Shown: positions 5,925 through 7,890 of the stretch, piece by piece
Layout: each line of letters begins with the position of its first letter
Position numbering within the stretch: the first letter of the stretch is position 1
Assembly: GCA_007135895.1 (NCBI GenBank)
Contig: SLHZ01000048.1
Location: 1-7,890, forward strand
Length of the DNA stretch: 7,890 nucleotides
Source of the DNA: Balneolales bacterium
Lineage (GTDB): Bacteria; Bacteroidota; Rhodothermia; Balneolales; Natronogracilivirgulaceae
Reading direction: 5' to 3'
Made by a program: the position numbers and the translations under genes
The notes under the pieces: generated by a model
Seen by the model: the letters and a program-made list of their open reading frames with translations, nothing else
Database searches by the model: none
What the model was told of the DNA's origin: nothing

Positions 5925-7233
5925 TGAAGAAGAAAAGGTGCGCAGCCGGAAAAATGAACAGCGGGGGTCTTTTCATCATGACCCAGCAATGATTGACCCG
6001 ACGGTCAGAATTCCCCCGTTGAGGTCAGATCTGGAATTATTACCGGTATCAAAAAACGGGGTGGACCTAATCTATATAGTTGATTCGCAGGGATACATGG
6101 ACCAGCCCCTGGTGCTGGGCAAGCCGGTCTCTGCCTTGCTTCCCATGCTGAACGGTCATTATTCTGTCAGAGATATTGTCAGGGACCTGCGACGATATGG
6201 GGCCGACACCGGTGAAACAGAACTCCAGGAGCTTGTCATGGCATTTGACAAGGCGGGCCTGCTGTTGTCCCCTTCATTTCAACAGCGAAGAGAAAAAATT
6301 GAGGAGCGATTTGAAAAACGGAAACTCCGGCCAGCGGTATGTGCCGGAGTATCGTACCCGGCCAATGCTGCTGATTTGCGGGCCATGTTAAAAAGAGCAT
6401 TTGAAGAAACCGAAAGAGTCCCGGTTTCTTTTGGAAGAATCCGGGCGTTATTTGCACCCCATATTGATACCCGGGTCAATTTGTCGGTTTATGCCTCGGG
6501 CTTTCGGCACCTGGCGGCACTTAAACCGAAAAGGGTTGTGATTCTTGCCACCTCTCATTATTCCGGCGGGTATCATCCGCTGTATAATGGTCTGCCTTAC
6601 ATTGGCAGCCACAAAGACTTTTCTACGCCACTGGGGGTTGTTCCAGCCGATCTGAAGGCTATCCGGGACCTTGCTGCTGTTGCCGGACAAACAGGGTTGA
6701 GTTTCAGGGACCGGGCTCATCGTAGTGAGCACAGTATTGAGTTGCACCTGGTTTTTTTACAGTACATGTGGTCCCATCCATTTGCAATAGTTCCCATTCT
6801 GGTCGGCTCTTTGGAGGATTTATACTATATGCGGGAAGGAGATACCGGCAAAAAGGTGGATGCCATGACCAGGGAGCTCGGCAATCGATACGCGGAAGAT
6901 GATGAGACGCTGTTTCTGATATCGGGTGATTTGGCCCATATTGGAAAAAAATTCGGTGACCGACAATCGGCCAATTCGATGTATGATGATATGTGCTCAT
7001 ATGACCGGCTTTTTCTGGGATCGGCTGCCAGGGGCCGGGCAGACGAACTGCTGTCGCTTCAGGCCGAGTATGACGACGCGTACAGAATTTGTGGTTTTCC
7101 ACCCCTCTATACCGCCCTTCAGGCGCTTCCGGAAGCAAGGGGCACGATAACCGGATATGACATATGGGACGACAGGGAGCAGGAGAGCGCCGTCTCCTTT
7201 TGTTCGATTATCTATTCTGACGGAGCCAGATGA
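5914..7233 (+). CDS. amrB: AmmeMemoRadiSam system protein B (Memo family) with N-terminal PqqD-like domain
   Basis: A 439-residue, two-part cytoplasmic protein. Residues about 138-436 form a Memo domain, related to the LigB class of non-haem iron dioxygenases; the biochemical role of bacterial members is not settled. Seen: RPAVCAGVSYPA (139-150), the metal-site histidines in APHID (His183) and ATSHYSGGY (His215), EHSIELHLVFLQ (272-283), SGDLAH with Asp339 and His342, and the conserved cysteine in ICGFPPLYTAL (Cys393). All residues equivalent to the human MEMO1 metal-site set (His49, His81, His192, Cys244) appear present. Residues about 28-125 (PPLRSDLELLPV, then a short beta region and two helices) resemble a PqqD-like or winged-helix peptide-binding domain; this is inference. 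The ATG at 5914 is chosen because GGAG lies seven bases upstream (5903-5906); it overlaps nth by 11 bases. The AMMECR1 (AmrA) and radical-SAM (AmrS) partners are not in the window. Confidence 0.88.
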   Translation: MKANEEEKVRSRKNEQRGSFHHDPAMIDPTVRIPPLRSDLELLPVSKNGVDLIYIVDSQGYMDQPLVLGKPVSALLPMLNGHYSVRDIVRDLRRYGADTGETELQELVMAFDKAGLLLSPSFQQRREKIEERFEKRKLRPAVCAGVSYPANAADLRAMLKRAFEETERVPVSFGRIRALFAPHIDTRVNLSVYASGFRHLAALKPKRVVILATSHYSGGYHPLYNGLPYIGSHKDFSTPLGVVPADLKAIRDLAAVAGQTGLSFRDRAHRSEHSIELHLVFLQYMWSHPFAIVPILVGSLEDLYYMREGDTGKKVDAMTRELGNRYAEDDETLFLISGDLAHIGKKFGDRQSANSMYDDMCSYDRLFLGSAARGRADELLSLQAEYDDAYRICGFPPLYTALQALPEARGTITGYDIWDDREQESAVSFCSIIYSDGAR

Positions 7234-7265
7234 GATGCACCTCACAACAGCAAAACAGGGCGTGA

Positions 7266-7640
7266 TCAGGTCTGAAATTGTTCATTGAGTGCCTGAACAA
7301 GTACTTGTTTGCTGGTGGGTTTTCTGAAAAATTTCTGAACCATTCCGTCAATACCATGTTTTTGAAGCTGGTATTCGTCAAAGCCGCTAAAAACAAAAAC
7401 AGGAGTGGTTTTATATTTTGGATTGTCTCGAATGGCTTTGACCAGAATGGCGCCATCCCCTTCTCCTTGAAGATTCAGGTCAACCAGCACCAGGTCAACT
7501 TTGTGCGACTCCAATATTTGAAGCGCCTTTTCGGGTGTTTCTGCCGTAAGAAGCTGAAAAGGTTCTTTGCGTAAAAAAAGCCGGATGAGCGTCAGGTTTT
7601 CCTGTTCATCTTCGATATATAGAATTGTTGGCTCTGGCAT
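7266..7640 (-). CDS. Single-domain response regulator (CheY-like receiver)
   Basis: A 124-residue receiver domain with no output domain. Seen: the acidic pair Glu10-Asp11 in YIEDEQ, the phospho-acceptor Asp54 in LVLVDLNLQG, the switch Ser85 in VFVFSGF, and the conserved Lys107 in FFRKPTS. It should be phosphorylated by a histidine kinase and signal by protein-protein contact, for example in a phosphorelay or with a motility partner; no kinase is in the window. The opening PEPTILYIEDEQ is typical, so the ATG at 7640 is secure, though no clear Shine-Dalgarno precedes it. It converges with the Memo gene, 32 bases apart, with no convincing terminator between them. The gene just upstream on the same strand may share its transcript. 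Confidence 0.93.
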   Translation of the reverse strand: MPEPTILYIEDEQENLTLIRLFLRKEPFQLLTAETPEKALQILESHKVDLVLVDLNLQGEGDGAILVKAIRDNPKYKTTPVFVFSGFDEYQLQKHGIDGMVQKFFRKPTSKQVLVQALNEQFQT

Positions 7641-7770
7641 TTAGCAAGCTGTTTATGAGTAGTTCCAAGGCAATAGAGCGATTGCTTCCACCGCTGAAAA
7701 AGCCCACATAATCATCCGGGTCATGAGGCCGGTTTTTCGACGATCTCCATTTTTTCGGCGAAATACGCAC
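7606..7770 (-). other. Alternative open frame bridging the small ORF and the response regulator
   Basis: A second frame on the minus strand is open from 7779 to a TGA at 7606-7608, with a GTG at 7770. Its middle part reads like real protein (HDPDDYVGFFSGGSNRS, then IALELLINSLLN) and it overlaps both the 3' end of the ORF at 7721-7882 and the first codons of the response regulator. It could be the displaced C-terminal half of that ORF after a one-base frameshift at an A-run (7733-7737). Chance openness cannot be excluded. Confidence 0.2.
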
Positions 7771-7882
7771 AAAAATCTTTCATGTCTCCTGAAATATGCT
7801 CATCGTCAATGGCACGCTCCAGTGTTTGTGCCATGGTTTTCAGGGTCTCGTAGAAAAATATTTTTATTTCATCCCGACTCAT
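7721..7882 (-). CDS. Small hypothetical protein, possibly partial or frameshifted
   Basis: A 53-residue frame from an ATG at 7882, opening MSRDEIKIFFYETLKTMAQ and ending KMEIVEKPAS. It is charged and predicted largely helical, with one cysteine (DFCAYFAEK) and no signal peptide or membrane segment. I do not recognise it. The frame stays open to the right edge, so the true start could lie outside the window. It lies 80 bases before the response regulator on the same strand and may belong to the same operon. A neighbouring frame with protein-like content takes over exactly where this one stops, so the real product may be about 91 residues. Confidence 0.5.
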   Translation of the reverse strand: MSRDEIKIFFYETLKTMAQTLERAIDDEHISGDMKDFCAYFAEKMEIVEKPAS

Positions 7883-7890
7883 TTCTTTTG

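Noticed and set aside
7653..7724. 23-codon frame on the minus strand overlapping the small ORF's stop by ATGA
   Set aside because: Too short, no ribosome site, and a different frame over the same bases has more protein-like content.

Overview
The window is about 7.9 kb of gene-dense bacterial chromosome. It holds no rRNA, tRNA, CRISPR array, insertion sequence or phage gene that I can see. Base composition looks moderate and fairly even. The gene set (an AarF/UbiB kinase-like protein with a lysophospholipid-type acyltransferase, an animal-mitochondrial-type glutamate dehydrogenase, endonuclease III, a Memo-family protein with an extra N-terminal domain, a CheY-like receiver) suggests a Gram-negative environmental bacterium. 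A Desulfobacterota-like or Fibrobacterota-like lineage is my guess; the sequence does not fix the taxon.

Layout. (1) 1-2183, minus strand: a two-gene unit, the UbiB/AarF-family protein followed two bases later by an acyltransferase that runs off the left edge. (2) 2378-2908, plus strand: a 2H-phosphoesterase of the cyclic-phosphodiesterase-like type, divergent from ubiB. (3) 3033-4436, plus strand: glutamate dehydrogenase. (4) 4437-4672: a mostly non-coding gap that could encode a 27-residue single-membrane-span peptide (4479-4562), followed by a small hairpin. (5) 4673-4978, minus strand: a 101-residue winged-helix regulator, divergent from (6) 5223-7233, plus strand: nth (endonuclease III) and, overlapping it by 11 bases, an AmmeMemoRadiSam protein B (Memo) homologue. 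(7) 7266-7882, minus strand: a single-domain response regulator convergent with the Memo gene, preceded by a small unrecognised ORF that may contain a frameshift or continue beyond the right edge.

The ubiB-acyltransferase pair is probably co-transcribed and acts at the membrane (isoprenoid quinone or other lipid metabolism plus phospholipid acylation). The nth-Memo pair looks translationally coupled. I see no obvious new defence or mobile system. The points most worth a second look are the rearranged C-terminal cysteine cluster of Nth, the small membrane peptide after gdhA, the Memo protein with a fused PqqD-like N-terminus away from its usual AMMECR1 and radical-SAM partners, and the possible frameshift upstream of the response regulator.
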